From the NCBI RefSeq assembly GCF_965277665.1, contig NZ_OZ255835.1, positions 1,550,001 to 1,614,000 on the forward strand: a stretch of 64,000 nt of DNA. Direction: 5' to 3'. This DNA comes from Lichenicoccus sp965277665. GTDB taxonomy: Bacteria > Pseudomonadota > Alphaproteobacteria > Acetobacterales > Acetobacteraceae. A program made the position numbers and the translations under genes. Positions 8,839 to 17,047 of this stretch are shown one piece after another; position 1 is the stretch's first letter, and each line of letters begins with the position of its first letter. Under the pieces are notes generated by a model. That model was not told the origin of the DNA, did not search any database, and saw only the letters and a list, made by a program, of their open reading frames with translations.

Positions 8839-8987
8839 GCCGATGACGCGTACAGCGCTAGAATGGATGCTTACGGTAGCGGCTTCCCGGCGCAGATCGT
8901 CTCCTCAGGCAGCAGCCTCAGATGCAGACCGTCAGACTTCAGCGCCATCCGCTGCCGGCACGTCGCGCCATTCCGAGGATCAACGAT

Positions 8988-11396
8988 ATGGATGCCACCA
9001 CTCCCACACGCGAGCTGACGCGCCACGCCGAGCCGCCTGAGCTGTCACCGCAGCAGCTTGCCCGGATGGACGCCTACTGGCGGGCCGCCAACTACCTGTC
9101 GGTCGGCCAGATCTACTTGTATGCCAACCCGCTGCTGAAGCAGCCGCTGACCCAGGCGCACGTGAAGCCGCTCGTCGTCGGGCACTGGGGCACCACCCCG
9201 GGGCAGAACTTCATCTACGTGCATCTGAACCGGGTCATCAAGCAATACGACCTCGACATGATCTACATCGCGGGCCCCGGGCATGGCGGTCCCGCGCTGG
9301 TGGCGAACACCTATCTCGAAGGCTCCTACAGCGAGATCTACCCCGACATCAGCCAGGACGAAGGCGGCCTGCAGCGGCTGTTCAAGCAGTTCTCGTTTCC
9401 GGGCGGCATCTCCAGCCATGTCGCACCCACGACGCCGGGATCGATCCACGAAGGCGGCGAGCTCGGCTATTCCCTGAGCCACGCCTTCGGAGCCGTGTTC
9501 GACAATCCCGACCTCATCGTCGCCTGCGTCATCGGCGACGGCGAGGCCGAGACCGGGCCGCTGGCCACCGCCTGGCAGTCCAACAAGTTCCTCGACCCGA
9601 TCAGGGACGGCGCGGTGCTGCCGATCCTGCATCTCAACGGCTACAAGATCAGCAACCCGACCATCCTGGCGCGCATCGATCACGAGGAGCTCGAGCAGTT
9701 CCTGCGCGGTTGCGGCTGGACGCCCTATTTCGTGGAGGGCGACGATCCGGCGACGATGCACGCGCTTATGGCAAGCGTCCTTGACCAGGCGATCGCCGAT
9801 ATCAGGCAGGCCCAGCTGCACGCCCGCACCACGCATGTCGCAAGCCGCCCGCGCTGGCCGGTCATCGTCCTGCGGTCCCCGAAAGGCTGGACCGGACCCA
9901 AGGTGATCGACGGGCTGCAGATCGAGGGCACCTTCCGGTCGCATCAGGTGCCGATCCTGGTCGATGCCGCGCATCCGGGCCATGTCGCCGACCTCGAGGC
10001 CTGGATGCGCAGCTACCGCGCCGAGGAGCTGTTCGACGCCGACGGACGCCTCCTCCCGGAGCTGGCGGAACTGGCGCCGTCGGGCGCACGGCGCATGGGC
10101 GCCAACCCGAATGCCAATGGCGGCCTGCTGCTGCGCGACCTGCGCATGCCGGACTTTGCCGACCATGCCGTGCAGGTGCCGTCGCCGGGTGCGGTCTCGG
10201 CCCAGGACACCCTGGTGCTCGGGCAGTTCCTGCGCGACGTGGTGACGCTCAACGAGCCGCTGGCGAACTTCCGCATCTTCGGTCCCGACGAGACGCTGTC
10301 GAACATGCTCGGCAGCGTCTTCGAGGTCACCGATCGGCAGTGGGATGCGGAGCGCCAGGGCAACGACGAGTTCCTCGCACCCAGCGGCCGCGTGCTCGAC
10401 TCGATGCTCAGCGAGCACCAGTCGCAGGGCTGGCTGGAGGGCTATCTGCTGACCGGCCGGCACGGGCTGCTCAACAGCTACGAGGCGTTCATCCGGATCG
10501 TGGACTCCATGTTCAGCCAGCACGCGAAATGGCTGAAGGTGACGCTGGAGCTGCCGTGGCGGCGCAAGATCGCGTCGCTCAACTACCTGCTGGCGTCGCA
10601 TGTCTGGCAGCAGGACCATAACGGCTTCACCCACCAGGATCCCGGCTTCCTCGACCACGTCATCAACAAGAAGGCCGACATCGTTCGCGCCTACCTGCCG
10701 CCGGATGCGAACTGCCTGCTCTCGACCATCGACCACTGCCTGCGCAGCCGGCACTACGTCAACGTGGTCATCGCCGGCAAGCACGCGCTGCCGCAATGGC
10801 TGACGATGGAACAGGCCATCGTGCATTGCACGCAGGGCCTCGGCATCTGGCCGTGGGCCAGCAACGACCAGGGCGGCGAGCCGGATGTCGTCATGGCCTG
10901 CTGCGGCGACACGCCGACGCTGGAGGTGCTGGCGGCCGTCTCGATCCTGCGCGAGCACCTGCCCGAGCTCAGGATACGCGTGGTCAATGTCGTCGACCTG
11001 ATGAAGCTGCAATCCTGCAGCGAGCATCCGCACGGCCTCAGCGAGACCGACTACGACGCGATGTTCACCCGCGACAAGCACATCATTTTCGCCTTCCACG
11101 GCTATCCCTCGCTGGTGCACCGCCTCACCTACCGCCGGTTCAACCGCAACCTGCATGTGCGCGGCTATCTGGAGGAGGGCACCATCACCACCGCCTTCGA
11201 CATGCGCGTGCAGAACAAGCTGGACCGGTTCCACCTCGTGCAGGACGTCGTCGACCGGCTGCCCGATCTCGGCACGCGGGGTGCCTATCTGAAGCAGCAC
11301 CTGCGCGACAAGCTCATCGAGCACAACCGCTACATCGACGAGCATGGCGAGGACCTGCCGGAAATCAGGAACTGGAAATGGAGCGCCCGCGCATGA
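8988..11396 (+). CDS. xfp: phosphoketolase
   Basis: Phosphoketolase is a thiamine-diphosphate enzyme that splits xylulose 5-phosphate or fructose 6-phosphate with phosphate into acetyl-phosphate plus glyceraldehyde 3-phosphate or erythrose 4-phosphate. The 802-residue length is typical. GHWGTTPGQNFIYVHLNR, GPGHGGPALVANTYLEG, SFPGGISSHVAPTTPGS and the diphosphate-binding GDGEAETGPLATAW are all in the N-terminal PP domain; SPKGWTGP and GLGIWPWASND follow. I chose the ATG at 8988 because GAGGA lies about 8 bases before it and upstream in-frame codons look non-coding. The stop overlaps the start of the aldolase gene (ATGA). Acetyl-phosphate made here can be used by the acetate kinase encoded at 1128. 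Confidence 0.97.
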   Translation: MDATTPTRELTRHAEPPELSPQQLARMDAYWRAANYLSVGQIYLYANPLLKQPLTQAHVKPLVVGHWGTTPGQNFIYVHLNRVIKQYDLDMIYIAGPGHGGPALVANTYLEGSYSEIYPDISQDEGGLQRLFKQFSFPGGISSHVAPTTPGSIHEGGELGYSLSHAFGAVFDNPDLIVACVIGDGEAETGPLATAWQSNKFLDPIRDGAVLPILHLNGYKISNPTILARIDHEELEQFLRGCGWTPYFVEGDDPATMHALMASVLDQAIADIRQAQLHARTTHVASRPRWPVIVLRSPKGWTGPKVIDGLQIEGTFRSHQVPILVDAAHPGHVADLEAWMRSYRAEELFDADGRLLPELAELAPSGARRMGANPNANGGLLLRDLRMPDFADHAVQVPSPGAVSAQDTLVLGQFLRDVVTLNEPLANFRIFGPDETLSNMLGSVFEVTDRQWDAERQGNDEFLAPSGRVLDSMLSEHQSQGWLEGYLLTGRHGLLNSYEAFIRIVDSMFSQHAKWLKVTLELPWRRKIASLNYLLASHVWQQDHNGFTHQDPGFLDHVINKKADIVRAYLPPDANCLLSTIDHCLRSRHYVNVVIAGKHALPQWLTMEQAIVHCTQGLGIWPWASNDQGGEPDVVMACCGDTPTLEVLAAVSILREHLPELRIRVVNVVDLMKLQSCSEHPHGLSETDYDAMFTRDKHIIFAFHGYPSLVHRLTYRRFNRNLHVRGYLEEGTITTAFDMRVQNKLDRFHLVQDVVDRLPDLGTRGAYLKQHLRDKLIEHNRYIDEHGEDLPEIRNWKWSARA

Positions 11397-12475
11397 CGTC
11401 GGATGGCCTCGTCGCCACCGCGCAGGCGCTGGTCGGCGGCGGCCGCGGCCTGCTGGCGATCGACGAGAGCGTGCCGACCTGCAACACGCGCTTCGCGGAT
11501 GCCGGCATCGACCAGACCGAGGAAACCCGCCGCCGCTATCGCGAGCTGCTGATCACCACCCCGCATCTCGCGGAGTGCATCAGCGGCGTCATCCTGCACG
11601 ACGAGACCATCCGGCAGGGGAAGCGCGACGGCACCTCGTTCCTGCAGGTGCTGGCGGACGCCGGCATCATCCCCGGCATCAAGGTCGATACCGGCGCCAG
11701 GCCGCTGGCGCTGCATCCAAGCGAGATGGTGACCGAGGGCCTAGACGGGCTGCGCGGCCGGCTGCAGGAGTACTCCGCCTTGGGCGCGCGCTTCGCGAAA
11801 TGGCGCGCGGTGTTTCCGGTCGGCGTCCGCTCGCCCACGGCTTGTGGCGTCGAGGCCAACGCGCATGCGCTCGGCCGCTATGCGGCGCTGTGCCAGGAGG
11901 CGAACCTGGTTCCGGTCATCGAGCCGGAAGTCCTGATGACCGGCACCCACACCATGGCACGATGCGGCGAGATCACCCGTCACGTGCTCTGCAGCGTCTT
12001 CGAGCAGATGCACCGGCAGGGGGTCCGGCTCGACGGCCTGGTGTTGAAGGTCAACATGGTGCTGCCGGGCCTCGACAGCCCGCCGGCCGAGCCGGTCACC
12101 ATGCAGGAGGTGGCCGATGCAACGCTGGCCTGCCTGCTCGAAATGGTGCCGCCTGCCGTCGCCGGGATCGTGTTCCTGTCGGGCGGCCAATCCTGCGAGC
12201 GGGCTTCGGCCCGGCTGAACGCGCTCAACCGCCAGACCGCGTTCGCCAGGGCGCGCATCCCGTGGTCGCTCGGGTTCTCGTACGCGCGGGCGATCCAGCA
12301 GCCCGCCTTGCACATCTGGGGCGGCCTCGAGGCCAATGTCGGCGCCGCACAACAGGCGGTGTCGCATCGTGCCGCCTGCAACCGGGCGGCACTGCGCGGT
12401 GACTACGACGCAGCCATGGAACAGCCTGGATATGGCACCCCGGGCAGTGTCCGGGTGAAGCAGCAGGCGCATTGA
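11393..12475 (+). CDS. class I fructose-bisphosphate aldolase
   Basis: Class I aldolase cleaves fructose 1,6-bisphosphate through a Schiff base with lysine. The 360-residue protein shows GLLAIDESVPTCNTRF, PGIKVDTGARPL, VPVIEPEVLMTGTH and the Schiff-base region VLKVNMVLPG, where most relatives have LKPNMV, then FLSGGQSCERA and LGFSYARAIQQPALHIWGG. It starts with an ATG that overlaps the phosphoketolase stop. Coupled to phosphoketolase, it may supply or drain triose and hexose phosphates, linking upper glycolysis to acetyl-phosphate. The gene ends in a TGATG overlap with the histidine phosphatase, so all three form one operon. Confidence 0.95.
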   Translation: MTSDGLVATAQALVGGGRGLLAIDESVPTCNTRFADAGIDQTEETRRRYRELLITTPHLAECISGVILHDETIRQGKRDGTSFLQVLADAGIIPGIKVDTGARPLALHPSEMVTEGLDGLRGRLQEYSALGARFAKWRAVFPVGVRSPTACGVEANAHALGRYAALCQEANLVPVIEPEVLMTGTHTMARCGEITRHVLCSVFEQMHRQGVRLDGLVLKVNMVLPGLDSPPAEPVTMQEVADATLACLLEMVPPAVAGIVFLSGGQSCERASARLNALNRQTAFARARIPWSLGFSYARAIQQPALHIWGGLEANVGAAQQAVSHRAACNRAALRGDYDAAMEQPGYGTPGSVRVKQQAH

Positions 12476-13158
12476 TGCCGGTCGCGGCCGAGGCGAGCCG
12501 GACATCGCATCTCGAGGTGAGGAAGCTGGAGGGGATGGCCGGCCTGGAACGGCGGCCGTTATGCCTCTATCTCGTCCGGCACGGCGAGACCGCCTGGTCG
12601 CAATCCGGCCAGCATACCGGGCGCACCGACATCGCGCTCACGCCGCACGGCGAGGATGAGGCCCGCGCCCTGCAGCCGGCGCTGGACGCCATCGCGTTCA
12701 GCCGCGTCCTGACCAGTCCGTTGATCCGGGCGCACCGCACCTGCGACCTTGCCGGGCTGGGCGGCGCCGCCGAGATCGAGCCCGATCTCATGGAGTGGGC
12801 GTATGGCGACTACGAGGGGCTGTGCTCGTCGGAGATACGCAGCAGCCGGGCCGGCTGGAACCTGTTCAAGGATGGCTGCCCGCACGGGGAGGCGCCCGAG
12901 CAGGTCGCGGCCAGGGCCGACCGGCTGATCGCCCGGCTTCGCAGCGGACAAGGCAACGTCGCGTTGTTCTCGCACGGCCAGTTCGCCTGCGTGCTCGCGG
13001 CGCGCTGGATCGCGGCGCCGGTGCTGGAGGCGGAGCACCTGGCGCTCACCACTGCCTCGCTCAGCATCCTGCGCTACAATCCCGCGCACCCTGACATCCC
13101 GGTCATCGCGCTGTGGAACGCGTCGCCGCCGTTCCTGCCGCGTCTCGATCGATTTTAA
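12475..13158 (+). CDS. Histidine phosphatase (phosphoglycerate-mutase-like)
   Basis: This 227-residue protein belongs to the histidine phosphatase superfamily. The catalytic LVRHGETAWS motif is near residue 40, followed by HTGRTDIALTPHGEDEA, the second-Arg segment SPLIRAHRTCDLAG, the acidic residue in EWAYGDYEG, and a late catalytic His in NVALFSHGQFACVL. The family covers cofactor-dependent phosphoglycerate mutases and sugar-phosphate phosphatases. The match here is closer to the broad-specificity phosphatases than to true glycolytic mutases. It is the third gene of the xfp-aldolase operon, which suggests a sugar-phosphate substrate. An internal ATG at 12535, just before the domain, is another possible start. 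Confidence 0.85.
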   Translation: MPVAAEASRTSHLEVRKLEGMAGLERRPLCLYLVRHGETAWSQSGQHTGRTDIALTPHGEDEARALQPALDAIAFSRVLTSPLIRAHRTCDLAGLGGAAEIEPDLMEWAYGDYEGLCSSEIRSSRAGWNLFKDGCPHGEAPEQVAARADRLIARLRSGQGNVALFSHGQFACVLAARWIAAPVLEAEHLALTTASLSILRYNPAHPDIPVIALWNASPPFLPRLDRF

Positions 13159-13286
13159 TCTTGCCGAAGCTCGTTGACGCAACGGGCGGTGAAACCACGC
13201 CGGTTGTGCGTGCCACACTGCAAATGAACAGTCGCAGAAGGCGGTAAAATTATGCTTTATACCGGACTGCGTCGCATCGGTCTCCC

Positions 13287-13619
13287 CTATCTGCAATAGG
13301 CCCGGGTCGGCTTCCAACCACCATAACAGTATCTCGCCCCAACCGCATGGAACGTGACGGTCCTGGCAGTGTCTTTGTAGCGGCAAACGAGATACGGATC
13401 GATGTCGTCAGCTTCCCATCGCCACATGCCGTGAGAGTCCAAACCGTCACCAATCAAATCTGCCTTTTGATCCGGGGGGCCATCGAATACTGAGACGTTG
13501 TTCATGACACGTTTGCTGCCTGCCTCATCAATGAAGCTAGGGCAGTGTGCTGGTGCGGCAGCGGTGGATACCATTAGAACGATGCACAGAACGGAGGGCC
13601 TCATGCTATTCGACAACAT
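13287..13619 (-). CDS. Small secreted protein, STY0301-like
   Basis: A protein of about 110 residues that begins with a short signal peptide (MRPSVLCIVLMVSTAAAPAHC) and continues into a mature part with VSVFDGPPDQKADLIGDG, MWRWEADDIDPYLVCRYKDT and a final Cys pair around ARYCYGG. The spacing of Trp, Tyr, Cys and the Y-x-C-x-Y-x-x-T element resembles the small periplasmic STY0301 family as I remember it; no function is established for that family. The open frame extends to 13802, but the part before the signal peptide is not protein-like. Starts at 13619 or 13604 are equally possible. Its base composition is less GC-rich than the neighbours, which fits a transferred region. Confidence 0.6.
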   Translation of the reverse strand: MLSNSMRPSVLCIVLMVSTAAAPAHCPSFIDEAGSKRVMNNVSVFDGPPDQKADLIGDGLDSHGMWRWEADDIDPYLVCRYKDTARTVTFHAVGARYCYGGWKPTRAYCR

Positions 13620-13899
13620 AGTATTGATCCCCATCATCGAGCTTGTGTCCCTGTCCATTTCGGAAACGGATAGGCCGCTCGTGGACCGTTTGACCGTAGC
13701 CGGTATCGTAACGGTCGCGTGGGCAAGTGTGACGCATTGTCCGTCACCGACGAGAGTCCCGGTCATTTCGTTTGCTTTGTTCAAATCGGCCACGTAGGGC
13801 ATCCCGTTGGCTCCGGACCAGAGGCGACCGACGGAGATGTATCGCCATCGTCATTCTGATTTGTCCCAAGGCCGGGTTGAAGGCGGTTTCACCGCCTAC

Positions 13900-14319
13900 T
13901 CAAACTCGCTCCCGGCTTGCCGTCTCGCCGGCAGCGAGCTCGATGATCTCCGCGGTGATCTCCTCCTGCCTGACCTGCCGCTCGACCGCCTGCAGATCGG
14001 CGAGTTGCCGCTGGATCTGGTTGCGCGCACTCGCCACCGCCTCCATGCGTGCCGCGTTCTCGGCGGCGAAGCCATGCAACGCAGCGGCGCACAACTGGGC
14101 ATGCATGTACTTGGCCGTGAGTTCGTCGACCAGGCGTGCGGGCGCCAACGTCAGGAGCAGCGAATTGTCATCCTGGACCTGGACAAAGGCGCCGGCGTCG
14201 AGCGGGAACAGCGCGGACCTGCCGATATCGTCGGCCACCATGTCGAGGACGCGAACGCTGAACGGACCAGCGAAGCCCTGCTCGGCGCAGATCAGGATCA
14301 GCGCCGGACGCTTCGGCAT
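13900..14319 (-). pseudogene. atpG: Shortened N-type ATPase gamma subunit remnant
   Basis: The 139-residue frame keeps two parts of an F-type ATPase gamma subunit. The N-terminal part, LILICAEQGFAGPFS, corresponds to the central strand of the globular domain. It is joined directly to the C-terminal helix, from LVDELTAKYMHAQL through ENAARMEAVASARNQIQ to RQEEITAEIIELAAG. The expected N-terminal helix (about 80 residues) and part of the middle domain are missing. The style fits the alternative N-ATPase gamma subunit, the last gene of atpDCQRBEFAG clusters. No other ATPase gene is in the window, so this is read as a decayed fragment and not a working subunit. Upstream frames show no intact N-terminus. 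Confidence 0.7.
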
Positions 14320-14458
14320 CGGACCCCTTGCACAGGCGCGTGCGGCAAGCAGCCCAGGCCCTGCCCGATCGCATCCGACGGCGCGGCAGCGCTTGATGCT
14401 GCCGCCTTTGTCACGCGGCTTTTGTCATGGCCGCGACGGGGCCACGCAGCAAGCGGGC

Positions 14459-15019
14459 TCAGCCATGCGACTGCAGCAGGGGGAGCCGCGCCGGCACGCC
14501 TTCGGCATGGTCATGGATTGCCAGCATCGACGGGTTGCCGAGCTGCAGGATGTCCCGCGCGTGGGCAACCTCCGCCGCAGTCCCGCGCGCGAACACCAGA
14601 AACCCGTCTGCCTTGATCGCGGTCTCGTACTGCACGACGCTGTCCTTGGGGATGCCGGAACTGAACAAGGCCGCCCCGATGGCGCCGATCCCCCCGGTCA
14701 CCGCGGCACCCTCCACGGCGGACAAGGCGGTGGCGGCCAGGTAGCCGAGCACGACGACATGCCCGACAATGGGAATGGTGAGGAACAGGCCGCCGAAGAA
14801 CAGGCCCCAGAGTCCGCCCCAGAACGCTCCGCGCGAGCCCCAGAACTTCACCCGGTCGGCCGTCGTATAGAACCCGACCACCTTCTCCTCGGTGTGGTAG
14901 CCCTTGCCGATGACACTGAGGTGCTTCATGTCGAAGCCCGCTTCGGTGAGCCGCTTGATCGCGGCCTCGGCGCCAGCATGGTCGGTGAACGTGGCGACCG
15001 CCGTTCCCTCGAAACTCAT
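14459..15019 (-). CDS. General-stress protein, DUF1269-like membrane protein
   Basis: A 186-residue protein. It has an N-terminal ferredoxin-like part (VATFTDHAGAEAAIKRLTEAG, then HLSVIGKGYHTEEKVVGFYT), a Gly-rich hydrophobic hairpin of about 55 residues (GAFWGGLWGLFFGGLFLTIP and VVLGYLAATALSAVEGAAVT), and a C-terminal part with a likely second ferredoxin-like element (QYETAIKADGFLVFARG). This matches the DUF1269 / general stress protein 17M-like group of small membrane-associated proteins often found with Crp/Fnr and universal stress genes. The ATG at 15019 has GGGAGAG before it; the frame upstream of it is not kept. A FixJ-like box lies about 100 bp upstream, so it probably belongs to the same regulon as glk, xfp and the universal stress gene. 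Confidence 0.8.
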   Translation of the reverse strand: MSFEGTAVATFTDHAGAEAAIKRLTEAGFDMKHLSVIGKGYHTEEKVVGFYTTADRVKFWGSRGAFWGGLWGLFFGGLFLTIPIVGHVVVLGYLAATALSAVEGAAVTGGIGAIGAALFSSGIPKDSVVQYETAIKADGFLVFARGTAAEVAHARDILQLGNPSMLAIHDHAEGVPARLPLLQSHG

Positions 15020-15117
15020 CGACTTCTCTCCCTCGGATGGTCGCGTCCGGCGCATATGCGCCCGACCCGCCTGCATCTGCTGTCCGGCCCGATGGTAGGG
15101 AGGAGAAGGTCAGTTCC

Positions 15118-15139
15118 GTAGTATCGGAAAACACTCACG
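15118..15139 (-). promoter_or_regulatory. FixJ-like box upstream of the DUF1269-like gene
   Basis: On the minus strand from 15139 the sequence is CGTGAGTGTTTTCCGATACT, matching 17 of 22 positions of the box at 7579-7600. It lies about 100 bp before the start at 15019 and points the same way as that gene. Confidence 0.45.
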
Positions 15140-15218
15140 GGCATCCGGCCGCAACGCTCAGAGTACATGCCGACCCTGACACAGCGGCGGACCGGTGCGT
15201 TAGGCGACCGCGTGAGCG

Positions 15219-15337
15219 GTGCTATGGGCGCCGGTGCCGTGGATGTTGGAAGCCGCGATCGTCCTGCAGCTCGGCTTGCGCGACTATGTCGAGGCCGCGG
15301 TCATCGTGTTTCTGTTGCTGTTCAACGTCGGCTTGTT
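15219..15337 (+). pseudogene. Fragment of a plasma-membrane P-type H+-ATPase
   Basis: The frame encodes APVPWMLEAAIVLQLGLRD followed by YVEAAVIVFLLLFNVGL. This is close to the first two membrane helices of type III proton-efflux P-type ATPases, where a W-x-P-x-PWMLEAA segment is followed by VEAA and FNA. About 40 residues remain. Neither the upstream cytoplasmic part nor the phosphorylation domain DKTGT is present. At about 15338 the same frame passes directly into an HsdR-like sequence, so the fragment was joined to other DNA by a deletion. Confidence 0.6.
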
Positions 15338-15842
15338 TGTAAAGCTCCTGCTGCCACTGCTCGATTATGGCCGGGAGCGGCAAAGTATAGACCTATCGGC
15401 GCTGAAGCTGGCGCACTACAAGACGCGTGATCTGGGTCAACAGAAGCTCAATCTGGAACATAATAATGCACCGGATCTGCTACAACCCATCAGTGATGGC
15501 TGGGTCGGACACCGTCCAGGACAAGCAGAAGCTCTATCTGAGCGCCACCATCGCTTCGATAAATGACATTTTCGATGGAGACCTCAGTGATGGTGATAAG
15601 GTTCTGTATGTTGAAATGATAAAGGACAAGATGCTGGCGTCCGAGACGTTAAGCGCTCGGGCGAGCGCGAATTCGAAGGAACAATTCTTGAATTCAGCTT
15701 ATTCTGCGGGACAAAGTCCTCACACCAAGCCATGAGTACGCAGGCGGTGCGTTCGGAGAAAGTGCGCTCAGGCCTCCTATCGACACTTCTGGGACCAGGC
15801 GCGTTTCGGGAGGCTCTCCGGAGCGGGGGCCCATCGACGTAA
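15338..15842 (+). pseudogene. hsdR: C-terminus of type I restriction enzyme HsdR, frameshifted
   Basis: Three consecutive segments read as the C-terminal end of a type I restriction subunit R. Segment one is LLPLLDYGRERQSIDLSALK then LAHYKTRDLG, ending near 15490. Segment two, one base shifted, has VQDKQKLYLSATIASINDIF, GDLSDGDKVLYVEMI and ASANSKEQFLNS, ending near 15715. Segment three, back in the first frame, has MSTQAVRSEKVRSGLLSTLL and PGAFREALRSGG before a TAA at 15840. The two shifts cancel each other. The helicase and nuclease domains and the hsdM and hsdS genes are absent. It is a remnant of a lost restriction system. Confidence 0.75.
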
Positions 15843-15887
15843 CATCGGGAACGTGGCAAAGCCGAAGGGTCACCTTCGAACGATCAG

Positions 15888-16253
15888 CTAGCGGCAGGTC
15901 GTTGATGCCCAGCCACTGCCATTGTCGAAGCTACTGCACGTGACTTGCTGCGGCGGCGGTGGGTTGTAAACCTGGAATACAGGTTGAGGACGTGACGCAG
16001 CGATGGCACCAAACGCGAGACTTGCTGCCTGGAAGCGCGCACGCCTTGCCTCTGCCTGAGCCGCTGCCGTTCGTCCCTCCTCATCGACCATGCCGGGACA
16101 ATAGTCTTCTTGGGTCATGCTCGGTTGGTCTTGTGACAAAGCTACGCGATTACTTTCGCACTTCTGCAGTGCCGCTTCATAATCAAAATGGCTGCACCCT
16201 GCGAGGGTCATAGCTATAAAAATCGCCAACCAGCGCGTCACGGCAACCTCCAT
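15888..16253 (-). CDS. Small predicted lipoprotein
   Basis: A 121-residue protein with a lipoprotein signal: WLAIFIAMTLAGC, where the Cys would be lipidated. The mature part begins SHFDYEAALQKCESNR, has a central helical stretch rich in Ala and Arg, then a proline-rich segment (VYNPPPPQQVTC) and a C-terminal Cys (STTCR). The ATG at 16253 is chosen because it places a normal signal peptide at the N-terminus. I do not recognise a family. It sits in the accessory strip beside the HsdR remnant, transcribed toward it. Confidence 0.6.
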   Translation of the reverse strand: MEVAVTRWLAIFIAMTLAGCSHFDYEAALQKCESNRVALSQDQPSMTQEDYCPGMVDEEGRTAAAQAEARRARFQAASLAFGAIAASRPQPVFQVYNPPPPQQVTCSSFDNGSGWASTTCR

Positions 16254-16911
16254 ATCTTGCGGTTTCGTAACGAACTTTCGCATAGATTGGGAAGCAGGTT
16301 TTGTGCGGCTGAGAGTTATAATTCGACTTGATGCTCTGGCGACACGGAGAGGCCTCACGAAGACAGCAGGCTATTGCCTAGGGTCGCGGCCGGGGCGCCA
16401 TTCAGGCTACCTGCCACAGCGTTGGCGAACATTAGTCGATAGTAGCGCAAGCTAACTGCTCTCTTTGAGGGTGCTACGCGGTCACACACACGGCTGGCGC
16501 CACCGGCAAGTTTGGCCCGCCAGACGTCTATGGCCGCCGCAACTCGCTGGATCAGCATGAGGCAGCCTTGCTCGAATTCCAGGGCATGATCTCCATCAGC
16601 GCGAAGGAGTTAGAGGACGGTCGCCATACCGACCCTTCTTTCCAACATCCCCTCGCGGCTAGTCTGGCCCGGGCGCTTGCAGATGGTAGAGTAGCCCTCT
16701 TCAGGATCAACCGGCGCCGTAAGCACCAGAACCGTTGCCAGGGACCGTTTCCAGCCCGAGACTGATTCGAAAGGCGGCCCGCAGCGGCGTCCCGAAATGC
16801 TCGGACGACCTTGAGTGACGGATTTGCTTTCAATGTGCTTCCGACTTCCAATTAACCGGAAGCATGAAGTAACCTTTCGGGCGATAACCCGCTGAAAGCA
16901 ATCCACAATTT
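16254..16911. other. 658-bp region with no supported gene
   Basis: This stretch between the lipoprotein gene and the tRNA is visibly less GC-rich than its surroundings and carries only short open frames. The best is a plus-strand frame that includes 16568-16765 (LEFQGMISISAKELEDGRH), which I cannot assign and which has no clear ribosome site. No transposase, integrase or terminal inverted repeat was recognised. Confidence 0.5.
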
Positions 16912-16988
16912 TGGTCGGGCAGGCGGGATTCGAACCCACGACCCTCAGTCCCCCAGACTGATGCGCTACCAGGCTGCGCTACTGCCCG
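16912..16988 (-). tRNA. tRNA-Pro(GGG)
   Basis: The minus strand folds into a full cloverleaf: acceptor stem CGGGCAG / CTGCCCG, D-arm GCGC-AGCCTGGTA-GCGC, anticodon stem TCAGT / ACTGA with loop CTGGGGG (anticodon GGG, so proline), and a T-arm with GTTCGAATC. The 3' CCA is encoded (16914-16912). The accessory strip 13159-16911 ends at its 3' side, the side that integrases usually use. Confidence 0.97.
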
Positions 16989-17047
16989 CCATTCCTGCGG
17001 CCGCGCCGATGTAGCAGTGCGCGGCCGCGACCGCAACGGGCCCGCGA

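Noticed and set aside
283..8988. Classical FNR/FixK boxes (TTGAT-N4-ATCAA) near the Crp/Fnr gene and its neighbours
   Set aside because: No site with both half-sites was found by eye; isolated TTGAT or GATCA words are expected by chance.
9045..11345. A 766-codon minus-strand frame across phosphoketolase
   Set aside because: Phosphoketolase motifs are complete on the plus strand; the reverse frame has the Val/Leu/Gln/His composition typical of a GC-rich shadow.
16355..16851. Short minus-strand frames between the lipoprotein gene and the tRNA as real genes
   Set aside because: They lack ribosome sites and recognisable domains, and their composition changes along the frame.
16830..17036. A 68-codon minus-strand frame with a VAQPGSASVWGTEG-like stretch
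   Set aside because: It is the translation of the tRNA-Pro gene and its flanks, a common false frame.
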